Assembly: GCF_001905905.1 (NCBI RefSeq)
Contig: NZ_LIVT01000017.1
Span: 1-64,000 of the forward strand
Length of the DNA stretch: 64,000 bases
Reading direction: 5' to 3'
Source: Streptomyces sp. CB02366
Lineage (GTDB): Bacteria; Actinomycetota; Actinomycetes; Streptomycetales; Streptomycetaceae
The notes under the pieces were generated by a model, which made no database searches, was not told the origin of the DNA, and saw nothing but the letters and a program-made list of their open reading frames with translations. Of the stretch, positions 45,796 to 54,679 are shown piece after piece; within the stretch, counting starts at the first letter, position 1; each line of letters opens with the position of its first letter. The position numbers and the translations under genes are program-made.

Positions 45796-48700
45796 TCACG
45801 TCAGGGGCAGGACCGTGAGCCGGTCGCCCAGTTCCTCCGCCCCGGTGAGCAGGAACCGCTCGTCCGTGTGGACGGTCACCGTGATCCCGGACCAGTCGTG
45901 GAGCGGTGAGAGGTCCAGCGCCCCCTGGTCCGCGGCGACCCTGATGACCAGGCGTTCCAGCCGCGGAAAGAGGTCGCGCAGCAGGGCCGGACTCCGGCCG
46001 TTCCCGGGCGAGGGCACCGTCAGGTCCTCGACGGACGGGACCGCCGGTGTGCCGCTGAAGTCGGCGTGCCAGGGAAACACGGTGACCGCGAGAGCAGTGA
46101 TCCCCGCGTGGGCGCGCACCTCACCGAGCGCGGCGTCGAAGTCGCCGAGCTCGAAGACCTCCAGCCTCTTCAGGGACCGCCAGGCGCCCAGCCCGTCCAG
46201 TGCGAGGGGGCACCGGGTGTCCAGCCGCAGCTGGGTGAGGCCGGTATGCGGGGCGAGGTCACCGAGCCGCTCCAGCGTCAGATTCTCCAGCCACAGGGCG
46301 TCCAGCCCGTCGGGCAGTCCGGCGACGGCCCCCCGGGTGGAAGACATCCCCGCGGCGTCCAGGAACAGAGCCCCCAGGGCGCTGAACTCCTTCAGCGGCC
46401 CCAGGTCCCGCACCCCCGGGCACTCGTCCAGGGACAGCAACTCCAGCGAGGCGCGCACGGGGCGCAGGCAGGAGAGGTCGGTGAGGAGCCGGTTGCCCCC
46501 GATGAAGAGGTTCTGGAGTCGCGGCGTCTTCTCCAGGGCCTCGCTGATCTCCCGCTCGGGCAGGTCCGTACTCAGGGAGATGTCTTCGACCAGGGGGATG
46601 TGGCGCAGTGCCCTGAGCCGGTCGCGGTCGCTGATTACCCACAGAACCGAGGAGCGGTCGCCGTGGGCGAGGACCTGGGAGGCGTACTCCTCCGCGGGGA
46701 AATTCCGCCAGCTGTGGACGAACGAACTGGCCAGGCCGGGATGGGCGAGGAACCAGGCTCGGGCGTGAGGAATGGCCTCCCTCCCTCCGATCGCGGTGAT
46801 CAGGTCTGCCATGTGTTCGGCGGACGGGTGCTCCGTCGCCATGGTGTCCGGTCCGGGCAGGAGGCCGAGCACTGCCGCACCCAGTCGGGCCAGTGAGCCC
46901 ACCTGGACGCTGCCCGTGGGAGGAAGCAGACCGGCGAGGGACGTGCGAACCCGCTCCCGCACCGTGCCGTCCAGCCAGGAGGCGTACTGGGCGCACAGGG
47001 CGGCCAGGACGTGCAGGTCGGTGCGGAGGGGTGACTTCTCCCCGTGCTTCTCTCCCGCGTCCAGCAAACCCTCGACGAGCTGCGCCAGTTGGCGGCGTCC
47101 GCAGTGCCCCGCCGCCAGCAGGATCACGTCCTGCCAGGTCTCCTCCTCAGCGTGCCGGAGCAGTTCGCCCAGGTGGTCGTCCTCGACGAGTTCCTTGGCG
47201 GCCAGGTAGTCCTGGAAGGTGCGGTGGATGAACTGGTAGACGTCGTCGCCGTGTTCCTGGAGCAGGCCGCTGCGGTTGAGCAGGTGGGTGAGGATCCGTT
47301 CGGGCGGGCCCTGGGCGCTCACCCGGTCCATCCCCGCCAGCGCGCGGCCGAGTTGGCGCAGCGCCTGGTCCCGCGTGAACTCCGACTGGCCCTCCCGGAC
47401 CAGCCAGACGGCGATCCTCTGGAGAAGCTGGGTGTGTTCCTCGACTTCCAGGACGACGCCTTCGGGCTCGCCGATCCTGCGGCGGCGGTCGCGGTGGCCG
47501 AGCAGCATCTCCAGAGCCGAGCGGTAGAGCTTCCAGCGGGTCTCCGGGAGGAAGCCGTCGCGTTGACGGTGCAGGGCGCAGATCACCGCGCAGAGCAGCG
47601 GCGTACGGGCCAGGTCGCGGAGCGCGGGGTTCTGCTCGAACTGGCGCGAGAGGTCCCGCTCCAGTTCGTCCAGCCGTTCGGCGTCGTCCTGCTCGGTGGA
47701 CCGGGCGGCCCGGTGCCAGCAGGCCACGAACGTCTGGATGTCCTCGTTCCGCATCGGCAGCAGCCGCAGTTCCGCGAAGTGCTCCGAGCGCAGCCAGTCC
47801 GCCTCGACGGCGAGCGGGCGTACGGTCGCGATGCACCGGGTGCCCGGATAGCGGGCCAGCAGCTGCGAGAGCCAGGTGTGCGCCTGCTCACGGTCCTCCG
47901 GCGGCACCTCGTCCAGGCCGTCCACCAGCAGCAACGCCCGCCCGGACTCCAGGACCCGGCCCACCCAGCCCTCCGGGGCCGTGTCGACCATCAGACCGGC
48001 CGCGCCGTGCAGCTCGGCGGGGCCCGGGAACGTCACCCCACGGGCCCGCAGAGTGCGCAGCGGGACGACGAAGGGGATCAGACCGTTCAGCGGGGCCAGC
48101 GCGTCGCCGAGGGTGCGGGCCGAGGCGTGGGCGGCCAGCCACCACAGCAGCGTCGTCTTGCCCGCGCCCGCCTCGCCGCGCAGCAGGACCCGCGGGCGGT
48201 CGGTGAGGAGGTCGTCGATGCGCTGGGGGAGGGGCGGGGCGCCTTGGGAAGCCGGGTCCTGGGGCTGCGCCTGCGCCTCCAGGCTCAGGTAGGCCGTGTC
48301 CAGGTCCCACTCGGAGTCGTGCCGGCTCAGCTCGTCCAGGCCGAAGACCTTCGTGCGGCGGTACGCGACGCCGAGCGCCTGCGCGTACTCCGTCTCGTAG
48401 CGCAGGTCCCTCGGGAAGCTGCCGTGCACGCGTTCCTCGCGCAGGTCGACCCCGGTCCGCCGGTAGACCAGGCGGAAGGGCTTCGCGGCCAGGACCGGTC
48501 CGAGCGGGACGCATTCGACCCGGCGCCCGTCGCGCTGCCTCGGGACCTGCCGGGCGACGCCCAGCAGCACGTCCCCCATGAAGACCGGGCCGCCCGAGAG
48601 CCCGGCCAGAGCCGCCGACTCGTCGTCCGGGTGGGCGGCGGGCGAACCGTCCAGGTCGCAGACCAGCAGGTCGCGGACCCGGCCCGCCAGGGGCAGGACC

Positions 48701-49086
48701 GTCGCCGTGTACTGGTCCGCCTCCAGCCGCCGGTCGGGGCCGTACCGCTGGACGCGCGGGAAGCCGGTGATCTCGCAGTCGGGTATCGCCTGGCGTGTGT
48801 CGACCACGCCGAGGCGTACGGGAGGGACGGGCCGCACCGGTTCGACGGCCTGGAGGAGCGCCACGTCCAAGCGGTAGTCGATCCAGGCGACCGTGGCGCG
48901 GACGCGGTCCGGGCTGTCCGGGTGGGCCACGTGGACGCTCCCGGTCTTGACCACGTGGGCGCAGGTCAGGATCAGCAGGTCGGTGAGGAGGACGCCGCTG
49001 CCCTGGCGGGCCCCGGTGACGACCACCGTGCGGTCGGCGGGGTGGGTCGGGACGGTGTGGGGCGGGATCGCGGTGGACCCCCTCAC
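45796..49086 (-). CDS. Trypsin-like peptidase - NACHT NTPase - leucine-rich repeat protein
   Basis: 1096 residues. A trypsin-like serine peptidase domain (about 15-205) has a complete triad: His44 in TCAHV, Asp74 in YRLDVALLQ, Ser164 in GLSGGPVF. A STAND NTPase of NACHT type follows: Walker A GEAGAGKTTLL (Lys310), Walker B LLLVDGLDEVP (385-395), sensor CIATVRP, and a winged/helical region to about 680 with FIHRTFQDYLAAKEL. The C-terminus (about 840-1096) has irregular leucine-rich repeats (LELLSLDECPGVRDLGPL, LDALWLENLTLERLGDL). This is the plan of an NLR-type sensor with a protease effector. It is cytosolic and has no signal peptide. The GTG overlaps the Trypco2 stop (GTGA). Confidence 0.9.
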   Translation of the reverse strand: MRGSTAIPPHTVPTHPADRTVVVTGARQGSGVLLTDLLILTCAHVVKTGSVHVAHPDSPDRVRATVAWIDYRLDVALLQAVEPVRPVPPVRLGVVDTRQAIPDCEITGFPRVQRYGPDRRLEADQYTATVLPLAGRVRDLLVCDLDGSPAAHPDDESAALAGLSGGPVFMGDVLLGVARQVPRQRDGRRVECVPLGPVLAAKPFRLVYRRTGVDLREERVHGSFPRDLRYETEYAQALGVAYRRTKVFGLDELSRHDSEWDLDTAYLSLEAQAQPQDPASQGAPPLPQRIDDLLTDRPRVLLRGEAGAGKTTLLWWLAAHASARTLGDALAPLNGLIPFVVPLRTLRARGVTFPGPAELHGAAGLMVDTAPEGWVGRVLESGRALLLVDGLDEVPPEDREQAHTWLSQLLARYPGTRCIATVRPLAVEADWLRSEHFAELRLLPMRNEDIQTFVACWHRAARSTEQDDAERLDELERDLSRQFEQNPALRDLARTPLLCAVICALHRQRDGFLPETRWKLYRSALEMLLGHRDRRRRIGEPEGVVLEVEEHTQLLQRIAVWLVREGQSEFTRDQALRQLGRALAGMDRVSAQGPPERILTHLLNRSGLLQEHGDDVYQFIHRTFQDYLAAKELVEDDHLGELLRHAEEETWQDVILLAAGHCGRRQLAQLVEGLLDAGEKHGEKSPLRTDLHVLAALCAQYASWLDGTVRERVRTSLAGLLPPTGSVQVGSLARLGAAVLGLLPGPDTMATEHPSAEHMADLITAIGGREAIPHARAWFLAHPGLASSFVHSWRNFPAEEYASQVLAHGDRSSVLWVISDRDRLRALRHIPLVEDISLSTDLPEREISEALEKTPRLQNLFIGGNRLLTDLSCLRPVRASLELLSLDECPGVRDLGPLKEFSALGALFLDAAGMSSTRGAVAGLPDGLDALWLENLTLERLGDLAPHTGLTQLRLDTRCPLALDGLGAWRSLKRLEVFELGDFDAALGEVRAHAGITALAVTVFPWHADFSGTPAVPSVEDLTVPSPGNGRSPALLRDLFPRLERLVIRVAADQGALDLSPLHDWSGITVTVHTDERFLLTGAEELGDRLTVLPLT

Positions 49087-49481
49087 GGCCGGCCGGGCCC
49101 GTCACCGAACCCCGCCGCGGAGCCGTGTCCCTCCCCCGCGCTTCGGCCGAACCCCGCCGTGGACCCGTCGTCGTCGGTCCCCACCTCCCACGCCTCCCCG
49201 GTCACGGCGTCGCGCGGGGTCAGGGTGAAGGCCACCTTGTGCGTGCGGCCCGAGACGAGGGCGGCGTCCGCGCCCGCCTCGACCACCCAGGCCCTCACCT
49301 TGCCGCCTGCCTTCGCCTCCCGCCGCAGTTCGAGGGTGAACTCCATCTGGATGTCGCCGACCGCGAAGGAGACCGGGTGGTCCGTGGCCCGGGCGGCCGC
49401 CTCGACCAGCTGGTTGCGGATGGATGCGACGGCGTCGGCCAGCTCGATGCCGTCCAGCGCATGGGTGTTCTCGGCTGTCAT
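49083..49481 (-). CDS. Trypco2 (trypsin-co-occurring domain 2) protein
   Basis: 132 residues. The N-terminal GIELADAVASIRNQL helix, VSFAVGDIQMEFTLEL and RTHKVAFTLTP strands match the Trypco2 domain, described from gene-neighbourhood analysis as a partner of trypsin/NTPase conflict proteins. The C-terminal 25 residues are Gly-rich. Translationally coupled to the trypsin-NACHT gene; start ATG 49481 with GGGGGA upstream. Possible role: adaptor or inhibitor that keeps the peptidase or NTPase off (inference). Confidence 0.85.
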   Translation of the reverse strand: MTAENTHALDGIELADAVASIRNQLVEAAARATDHPVSFAVGDIQMEFTLELRREAKAGGKVRAWVVEAGADAALVSGRTHKVAFTLTPRDAVTGEAWEVGTDDDGSTAGFGRSAGEGHGSAAGFGDGPGRP

Positions 49482-49937
49482 GGGATCCCCCGGAGTGCGG
49501 TGCCGCTTTCCCGTCAGCGTAGTGAAGGAGCGCGCCGAAGGTCCCGAAACGGAAGGACCAAGGTCCCACCGGCGGTGACAAGGCGCACAGGGCGAAACGT
49601 GCCTACTACCCGGGCTAGGAGGAGCGGCCGGGAGGGGGCGGGGGACCTTCGGCCCGGTGTCGGCGGGCCCTTCCGGGGTTTCGTCCGATACGGACGTTTC
49701 TCGGTGCCTTGTCCGGAAAGGTGCCCGTGGAACAGGCGTTAAACCTCTTCCGCGGGAAGGATTCCGTGGCCCGTCAGAGCGCCTCATAACGGGACAACTC
49801 CTCCTCATTCCCGGGGCCCCTTCTACGGCTTTTCTTCGTAGAAGGGGTGTTTGAGCCCCGGCGGGGACGCGGGTTACCAAGGTGGAGCAAGCCCGGACAG
49901 CACGCCGGGTCCACTCACCTTCGGAGGACTTCCCCGT
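49482..49937. promoter_or_regulatory. 456-bp divergent region: Trypco2 promoter and structured M23 leader
   Basis: No gene seen. The reverse side carries the Trypco2 promoter. The forward side has GTCCGataCGGAC (49683-49695), stretches CGTTAAACC (49737-49745) and CCCGTCAG (49770-49777), a perfect 11-bp hairpin (49817-49827 with 49837-49847), and a bulged hairpin (about 49881-49914) whose arms GTGGA/TCCAC and CCCGG/CCGGG lie just before the GGAGGA ribosome site. This looks like a structured 5' leader. Confidence 0.5.
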
Positions 49938-50642
49938 ATGAAGCGCGCAACGAACCAGCACACCGTCCGCCCGTCCGCCTTCCGCGTCCGTGGCGCCGTC
50001 CTGGCCGCCGGCCTGGGGGCGTCCGTGGTGCTGGGTGCCGGTACGGCGTTCGCCTCCGGTGGCGCCGAGGCCGCCGCCGCCCCCCTCACCGCGAGCACCA
50101 CCGCCGACGGGGTCGCCGCCCAGGCCGCCGCGCAGGGCAAGGCCGCCGACGCGGCCAAGAAGAAGGCGTCCGACGCGAAGAAGAAGGCCGAGGACAAGAA
50201 GAAGGCCGCGAAGAAGAACGCCGCCTCCTGGAAGACCCCGGTCAAGAAGTACACGCTGACCGCCAGCTACGGCACCGGTGGCGCCCGCTGGGCCGCCAAG
50301 CACTCCGGCCAGGACTTCGCGGTGCCGATCGGCACCACGGTCACGGCCGCCCACACCGGCACCGTCGTGAAGGCCGGCCCGAACGGCGCCGGCGACGGCC
50401 CCGCGTACGGCAACGCCGTCGTGATCAAGCACTCCAACGGCAAGTACTCGCAGTACGCGCACCTGTCGAAGGTCAACGTGAAGATCGGCCAGCACGTCAA
50501 GACGGGCCAGAAGATCGCCCTGTCCGGCAACACCGGCAACTCCAGCGGCCCGCACCTGCACTTCGAGATCCGCACCACCCCGAACTACGGCTCGGCGCTG
50601 AACCCGGCCGCGTTCCTCCGCTCGGTGCACGTCTCCATCTGA
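49938..50642 (+). CDS. Secreted M23 family (LytM) peptidoglycan endopeptidase
   Basis: 234 residues. A signal peptide (about 1-40) ends near AFASGG; then a Lys/Ala-rich linker (65-98, KKKASDAKKKAEDKKKAAKK, quoted in part) and an M23 domain with zinc ligands His122 and Asp126 (HSGQDFAVP) and His206-x-His208 (HLHFE). It cuts cross-bridges in the wall. Such hydrolases in Streptomyces can be controlled by leader RNAs. The linker resembles DNA- or teichoic-acid-binding basic tails. Confidence 0.92.
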   Translation: MKRATNQHTVRPSAFRVRGAVLAAGLGASVVLGAGTAFASGGAEAAAAPLTASTTADGVAAQAAAQGKAADAAKKKASDAKKKAEDKKKAAKKNAASWKTPVKKYTLTASYGTGGARWAAKHSGQDFAVPIGTTVTAAHTGTVVKAGPNGAGDGPAYGNAVVIKHSNGKYSQYAHLSKVNVKIGQHVKTGQKIALSGNTGNSSGPHLHFEIRTTPNYGSALNPAAFLRSVHVSI

Positions 50643-50873
50643 TCCGACCGGCCTGACCGCGCGGCCCCACGGCGTCCGCCGGCGGACCACGCCCGGCGCC
50701 CGGCCGGCCGCGCAGCACAACCGAAGAAGCGTTCAGTGGACCCGTTACACCCCGGTACCCGGGGCGTGCGCCCGGGTCACCCGACCGACGGCGACGTCGA
50801 GGACGGCCTCACGGCCCACTCCTCGGGGTCGCCGTCGGCGTTCCCGCACCCTGCCCCCGCCGGGGCGAGCCGC

Positions 50874-52211
50874 TCAGTCCGGGGGCCGCGGCCGGTCCGC
50901 CGCCCGCAGCACCGGGAAGCTCCCGGTCACCGTCGGCGCGTGCTCGGGCAGCCACAGCACCGCGATCGCCCCGCCCGCGCCCGCCGCGGACCCCGAGGGC
51001 GCCGCGTTGCGGAAGGTCAGCCGGGCCCCCAGCACCCGCGCCTGGCCCGCCGCGATCGTCAGACCGAGGCCGTGCCCATGCCCGGCCCGGTCCACGCTCC
51101 CCGTACGGAACCGGCTCGGCCCGTCCCGCAGCAGCTCCTCCGGGAAGCCCGGACCGTGGTCGCGGACCCGTACCACCCGGCCCTCGACCGTGACCTCCAC
51201 CGGGGTCGAACCGTGCCTGGCGGCGTTCCCGAGCAGATTGCCGAGGATGCGCTCCAGCCGGCGCGGATCGGTGGAGACCCACGACTCGTGCACCACCCGC
51301 ACGGTCACATCGGGGTCCAACCGCCCGATCCGCCTGCTGACGAACTCCCCGAGCGGGAGCATCTGGAGCTCCGCCCGCTCCGAAGCGCTGTCCAGCCGGG
51401 CCACCTCCAGCACGTCCTCGACCAGCGTGCGCATCGCCTGCGCCCGGTCCCGCACCAGCTCGGTGGGGCGTCCCGGCGGCAGCAGCTCGGCCGCCGTGAG
51501 CAGCCCGGTCACCGGGGTGCGCAGCTCATGGGCGATGTCCGCGGTGACCCGGCGCTCCGCCTCGATCCGCTCGTTCAGCGCGTCGGTCAGCGCGTCGACC
51601 GCCCGCGCCAGCTCGTCCGTCTCGTCGCGGACGACCCCGCCGACGGCGTCCCCGACCCGTACGTCCGTCTGCCCCTGGGCGACCAGGCCCGCCGCGGCCG
51701 CCGCCTTGCGCAGCCGGCGCGAGAGCCGGCCGCCGATGAGCACGCCGAGCGCGCAGCCGCCGAAGACCACCGAGACCGATCCGATGATCAGGGCCCGGTC
51801 GAGATCGTCCATGATCGCGGCGGAGCGGTCGGCGAAGCGGGTGTGGAGCGAGAGCACGTCCCCGTTGGCCAGCGGCAGGGCCGCCCAGACCTCGGGAACG
51901 CCGTCGGCGCCCTGCTCGACGTGGGTGGCCCGGCGGTTCTTGCGGACCTCCTCGCGCAGGGTCGGCGGCAGCGTCGGGTCGTTGAGCTGGGCCCCGAACT
52001 TCGGGCCGCCCTTCTGCATGCTCGTCGCCTCGTAGAAGCGCTGGGCGCCGAGCAGCCGCTCCAACTGCACCTCGCGGGCGTTCTCGATCATCGAGACGCG
52101 GGCCGCGTTGTGCACCACGAGGCTCAGCGCCACCGCGATGAGCGCGCCGACCGCCGCGATGGCGATGCTGATCTTCCAGCGGACGCCCGTCCGCAGAGCC
52201 GGGCGCCTCAT
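50874..52211 (-). CDS. cseC: Cell-envelope sensor histidine kinase CseC
   Basis: 445 residues. Membrane segments at 12-34 and 141-163 flank a sensor loop of about 105 residues; HAMP at 164-217; HisKA box DIAHELRTP with His228; HATPase with NLLGNAARHG and DHGPGFP. Last gene of the sigE-cseABC operon. In S. coelicolor CseC senses cell-wall damage and phosphorylates CseB. Confidence 0.92.
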   Translation of the reverse strand: MRRPALRTGVRWKISIAIAAVGALIAVALSLVVHNAARVSMIENAREVQLERLLGAQRFYEATSMQKGGPKFGAQLNDPTLPPTLREEVRKNRRATHVEQGADGVPEVWAALPLANGDVLSLHTRFADRSAAIMDDLDRALIIGSVSVVFGGCALGVLIGGRLSRRLRKAAAAAGLVAQGQTDVRVGDAVGGVVRDETDELARAVDALTDALNERIEAERRVTADIAHELRTPVTGLLTAAELLPPGRPTELVRDRAQAMRTLVEDVLEVARLDSASERAELQMLPLGEFVSRRIGRLDPDVTVRVVHESWVSTDPRRLERILGNLLGNAARHGSTPVEVTVEGRVVRVRDHGPGFPEELLRDGPSRFRTGSVDRAGHGHGLGLTIAAGQARVLGARLTFRNAAPSGSAAGAGGAIAVLWLPEHAPTVTGSFPVLRAADRPRPPD

Positions 52212-52240
52212 CCGTGCCTCACCGGACGCTCCACGACGCG

Positions 52241-52954
52241 TCAGCCGCGCAGCTTGTAGCCGAAGCCGCGGACCGTGTCGATCCGGTCCTGGCCGATCTT
52301 GGTGCGCAGTCGCTGGACGTGGACGTCCACGACCCGGGTGTCGCCGCCCCACCCGTAGTCCCAGACCCGCTCCAGGAGCCGGTCGCGGGACAGGACGGTC
52401 CCCGGCGCGGAGGAGAACTCCAGCAGCAGCCGCATCTCGGTGGGCGTCAGCGCCACCTGCTCACCGGCGCGCCGCACCTCCATGCCGTCCGTGTCGACCT
52501 CCAGGTCGCCGAAGACCAGCACTCCGTCCAGCGCCTCGGAGTCCTCCTCCGCACCGCCCTGGCCCGGCCCGTCCGGCCCGGCCGCGTGGCCGAAGCGGCG
52601 CAGCACCGCCCGGATGCGGGCGACCAGGACCGCGCCGTCGAAGGGCTTGGTGACGTAGTCGTCGGCCCCGGCCTCCAGGCCCAGCACCACGTCGATGGCG
52701 TCGGCCCGCGCGGAGAGCATGATCACCGGCACGGTCGACTCGTCCCGGATGCGGCGGCAGAGGCTGACGCCGTCCAGCCCGGGCACCATCACGTCGAGCA
52801 GCGCGATGTCCGGCCGGTCGGCGCGGAACGCCTCCAGTCCCAGGAGCCCGTCGGGCATCGCGGTGACCGTGAAGCCCACCCGCTCCAGGGCGAGCTGGGT
52901 GGCCTCCCGGATGACGTCGTCGTCCTCGACGAAGAGGACGTGGGTCTCGGCCAT
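52241..52954 (-). CDS. cseB: Response regulator CseB (OmpR type)
   Basis: 237 residues. Receiver with acidic pocket Glu10-Asp11 and phospho-acceptor Asp54 (IALLDVMVP), Lys in YVTKPFDG; winged helix with ALTPTEMRLLLEF and VVDVHVQRLRTKIG. In S. coelicolor CseB-P activates the sigE promoter. ATG 52954 is chosen at the conserved MAETHVLFVEDD. A Gly/Asp linker of about 35 residues separates the domains. Confidence 0.94.
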   Translation of the reverse strand: MAETHVLFVEDDDVIREATQLALERVGFTVTAMPDGLLGLEAFRADRPDIALLDVMVPGLDGVSLCRRIRDESTVPVIMLSARADAIDVVLGLEAGADDYVTKPFDGAVLVARIRAVLRRFGHAAGPDGPGQGGAEEDSEALDGVLVFGDLEVDTDGMEVRRAGEQVALTPTEMRLLLEFSSAPGTVLSRDRLLERVWDYGWGGDTRVVDVHVQRLRTKIGQDRIDTVRGFGYKLRG

Positions 52955-52974
52955 GGGGCTGCTTCTCGCTTTCC

Positions 52975-53130
52975 GTTCCCGCCCGGTCGCACCGGCTCGC
53001 CTGTGTTCCCGCCGGGTCCTGCCGGCGTGTGGTCCCGCGTCCCCGCCGGGTCGCACCGGCGGGTGGTCCTTCGTTCCCGCCCGGTCCTGCCGACGGGTGG
53101 TCCTTCGCTCCCGCCGGGCTCCGGTACGCG
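52975..53130 (-). repeat. 34-bp tandem palindromic repeats between cseA and cseB
   Basis: Imperfect tandem units: 52975-53004 (30 bp), 53005-53038, 53039-53072 and 53073-53106 (34 bp each), and a partial 53107-53130. Each begins G(T/C)(T/C)CCCGCC and can fold through GCCGG/CCGGC-type arms. A 34-bp period is not a multiple of three, so the array is not coding. Confidence 0.85.
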
Positions 53131-53165
53131 TATCCCGCCCCGGCAGGCCCGGTCCCGGCGCGTTC

Positions 53166-54020
53166 TCAGTTCCCGCCCGGACGCGCCGGATCGTCCGTCG
53201 GGACCGGTTCCACCGGCTCGGACTGCACGGGCAGGTCGCCGTCCGTGCCCTCGACGGCACGGCTGAACTCGTTGTGCACCCGGTCGTGCTCGGTGAAGCG
53301 GTCGTTGGTCCAACGGTAGGTGACCACCTCGGAGCCGGACGGGTAGGCCAGCGGATCCTTCGACCCGTAGACCTGGGTCGTCACCACCAGGTCGCCCCGG
53401 TCGATCGTGCCGTAGACGGCGGGGACCTCGACCGCGAAGACGTTCTCGTAGGAGCCCTTCTCGTCCGCCCGGTACACGTACGTCCCCACGCTCACCGAGT
53501 CGGCGCAGCTCATCACGTTGACCACCACGTCGGCGGAGCGGCCGCCGGTCATCGACCCGTAGGAGGTGTCGACCGGGTAGCTCCTGCCCGCGCAGGGCTT
53601 GAGCCCCTCCCTGATCCGCTCGCCCACCTCGGGGTCGTTCTTGAGCAGCTTCACGGCGTCGACCCGGCGGACGGGCGTGGCCGTCCCGGTCGGGCCGGTG
53701 CGCGGGCTGGCCTGGGCGACCGGCTGACCGCCCGCCGGGCCCTCGTCCCGGGTTCCGGCGCCTCCGGAGGAGCAGCCGACGGCGAACAGCCCGAAGGCGG
53801 CGAGTCCGGCCAAGGCCGTGCCGCTCGCCGCCGTACCCGCCCGCAAGCCCCGCCCGCGGTTCCGGCTCCGCTCCGGTCCGCCCGGGACGGAGCCGCCGCC
53901 CGGTCTCCCGGAGCCGCCCGGGGAGGGCGGGGCGGGGGACGTGCCGTTCCCGCGGGGACCGCCCGGGAAACCGTCCCGGTGACCGCCTCCGCCGACGCTG
54001 CTGCCGCTCAGGCCGCGCAC
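53166..54020 (-). CDS. cseA: Lipoprotein CseA
   Basis: 284 residues. A Gly/Arg/Pro-rich N-terminus (1-60), a hydrophobic stretch (62-82) and Cys83 in FAVGCSS as the likely lipidation site, then an extracellular domain (about 110-255). In S. coelicolor CseA is a negative modulator of SigE signalling at the outer face of the membrane. GTG 54020 overlaps the sigE end by 13 bp; no other in-frame GTG occurs before the cysteine (the other valine codons are GTC), so the long pre-signal extension seems real. Confidence 0.8.
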   Translation of the reverse strand: MRGLSGSSVGGGGHRDGFPGGPRGNGTSPAPPSPGGSGRPGGGSVPGGPERSRNRGRGLRAGTAASGTALAGLAAFGLFAVGCSSGGAGTRDEGPAGGQPVAQASPRTGPTGTATPVRRVDAVKLLKNDPEVGERIREGLKPCAGRSYPVDTSYGSMTGGRSADVVVNVMSCADSVSVGTYVYRADEKGSYENVFAVEVPAVYGTIDRGDLVVTTQVYGSKDPLAYPSGSEVVTYRWTNDRFTEHDRVHNEFSRAVEGTDGDLPVQSEPVEPVPTDDPARPGGN

Positions 54021-54679
54021 CGCTCCATCCCCCGCTCGTCGTGACGCCTGTTCCGCTGCGCCGGTGTACGCGCCCCCGCCCCCGGCACCGTCGTGAGCGG
54101 CGACCGCTGGGAGGGGACACGGGAGGAAGCGGCCGGCGCCATGCTCCGGCGGCCGGCGTGCTCCCGGGCCACCGCCTCGCGGCTGTCCAGCTCGCGGCTC
54201 TCCAGCTCCTGGCGCAGTCGCGCCAGGGCCCGGTGCAGCGTGCTCTTGACCGTACCGGCCGACATGCCGAGCGCCGCGGCCGTCTCCTCCGTGCTCATCT
54301 GCTCCCAGTGTCGCAGCACGACGACGCTGCGCTGCTTGGGAGCCAGAATGCCCAGGATGTCCATCAGCAGGGCGCGGTCGGCGCGCTGCTCGCTGCCGTC
54401 GTCGACGCTCGCATCGGGCAGCTGCTCGGTCGGGACCTCTTCGAGCTTGCGCGCCCGCCACCACTCCGTACGGGTGTTGATCATGACGCGGCGCAGATAG
54501 GCGTCGGCCAGCGACTTGTCGGCGATGCCGTCCCAGCGGCCGTACGTGCGCACCAGGGCGGTCTGCAGCAGGTCCTGGGCGTCCACGGGGTCGGGGACCA
54601 GACGGCGTGCGCTGCGCAGCAGCGCGTCCTGCCGTGTGCGTACGTAATCCTCGAACGCGAGCACCTCGCCCTGCGCCAT
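54008..54679 (-). CDS. sigE: ECF sigma factor SigE
   Basis: 223 residues. Region 2 includes DPVDAQDLLQTALVRTYGRW and DAYLRRVMINTRTEWWR; region 4 is LAPKQRSVVVLRHWEQMSTEETAAALGMSAGTVKSTLHRALARL (quoted cores LAPKQRSVVVLRHWEQ and SAGTVKSTLHRAL). Directs envelope-stress genes. The C-terminal about 45 residues after LARLRQELE form a Ser/Arg-rich extension longer than I expect for SigE. First gene of the operon; a 206-bp upstream gap holds the CseB-controlled promoter. Confidence 0.94.
   Translation of the reverse strand: MAQGEVLAFEDYVRTRQDALLRSARRLVPDPVDAQDLLQTALVRTYGRWDGIADKSLADAYLRRVMINTRTEWWRARKLEEVPTEQLPDASVDDGSEQRADRALLMDILGILAPKQRSVVVLRHWEQMSTEETAAALGMSAGTVKSTLHRALARLRQELESRELDSREAVAREHAGRRSMAPAASSRVPSQRSPLTTVPGAGARTPAQRNRRHDERGMERCAA

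Noticed and set aside
52975..53130. CRISPR array
   Set aside because: Repeats are directly adjacent without variable spacers, are imperfect, and no cas genes are nearby.
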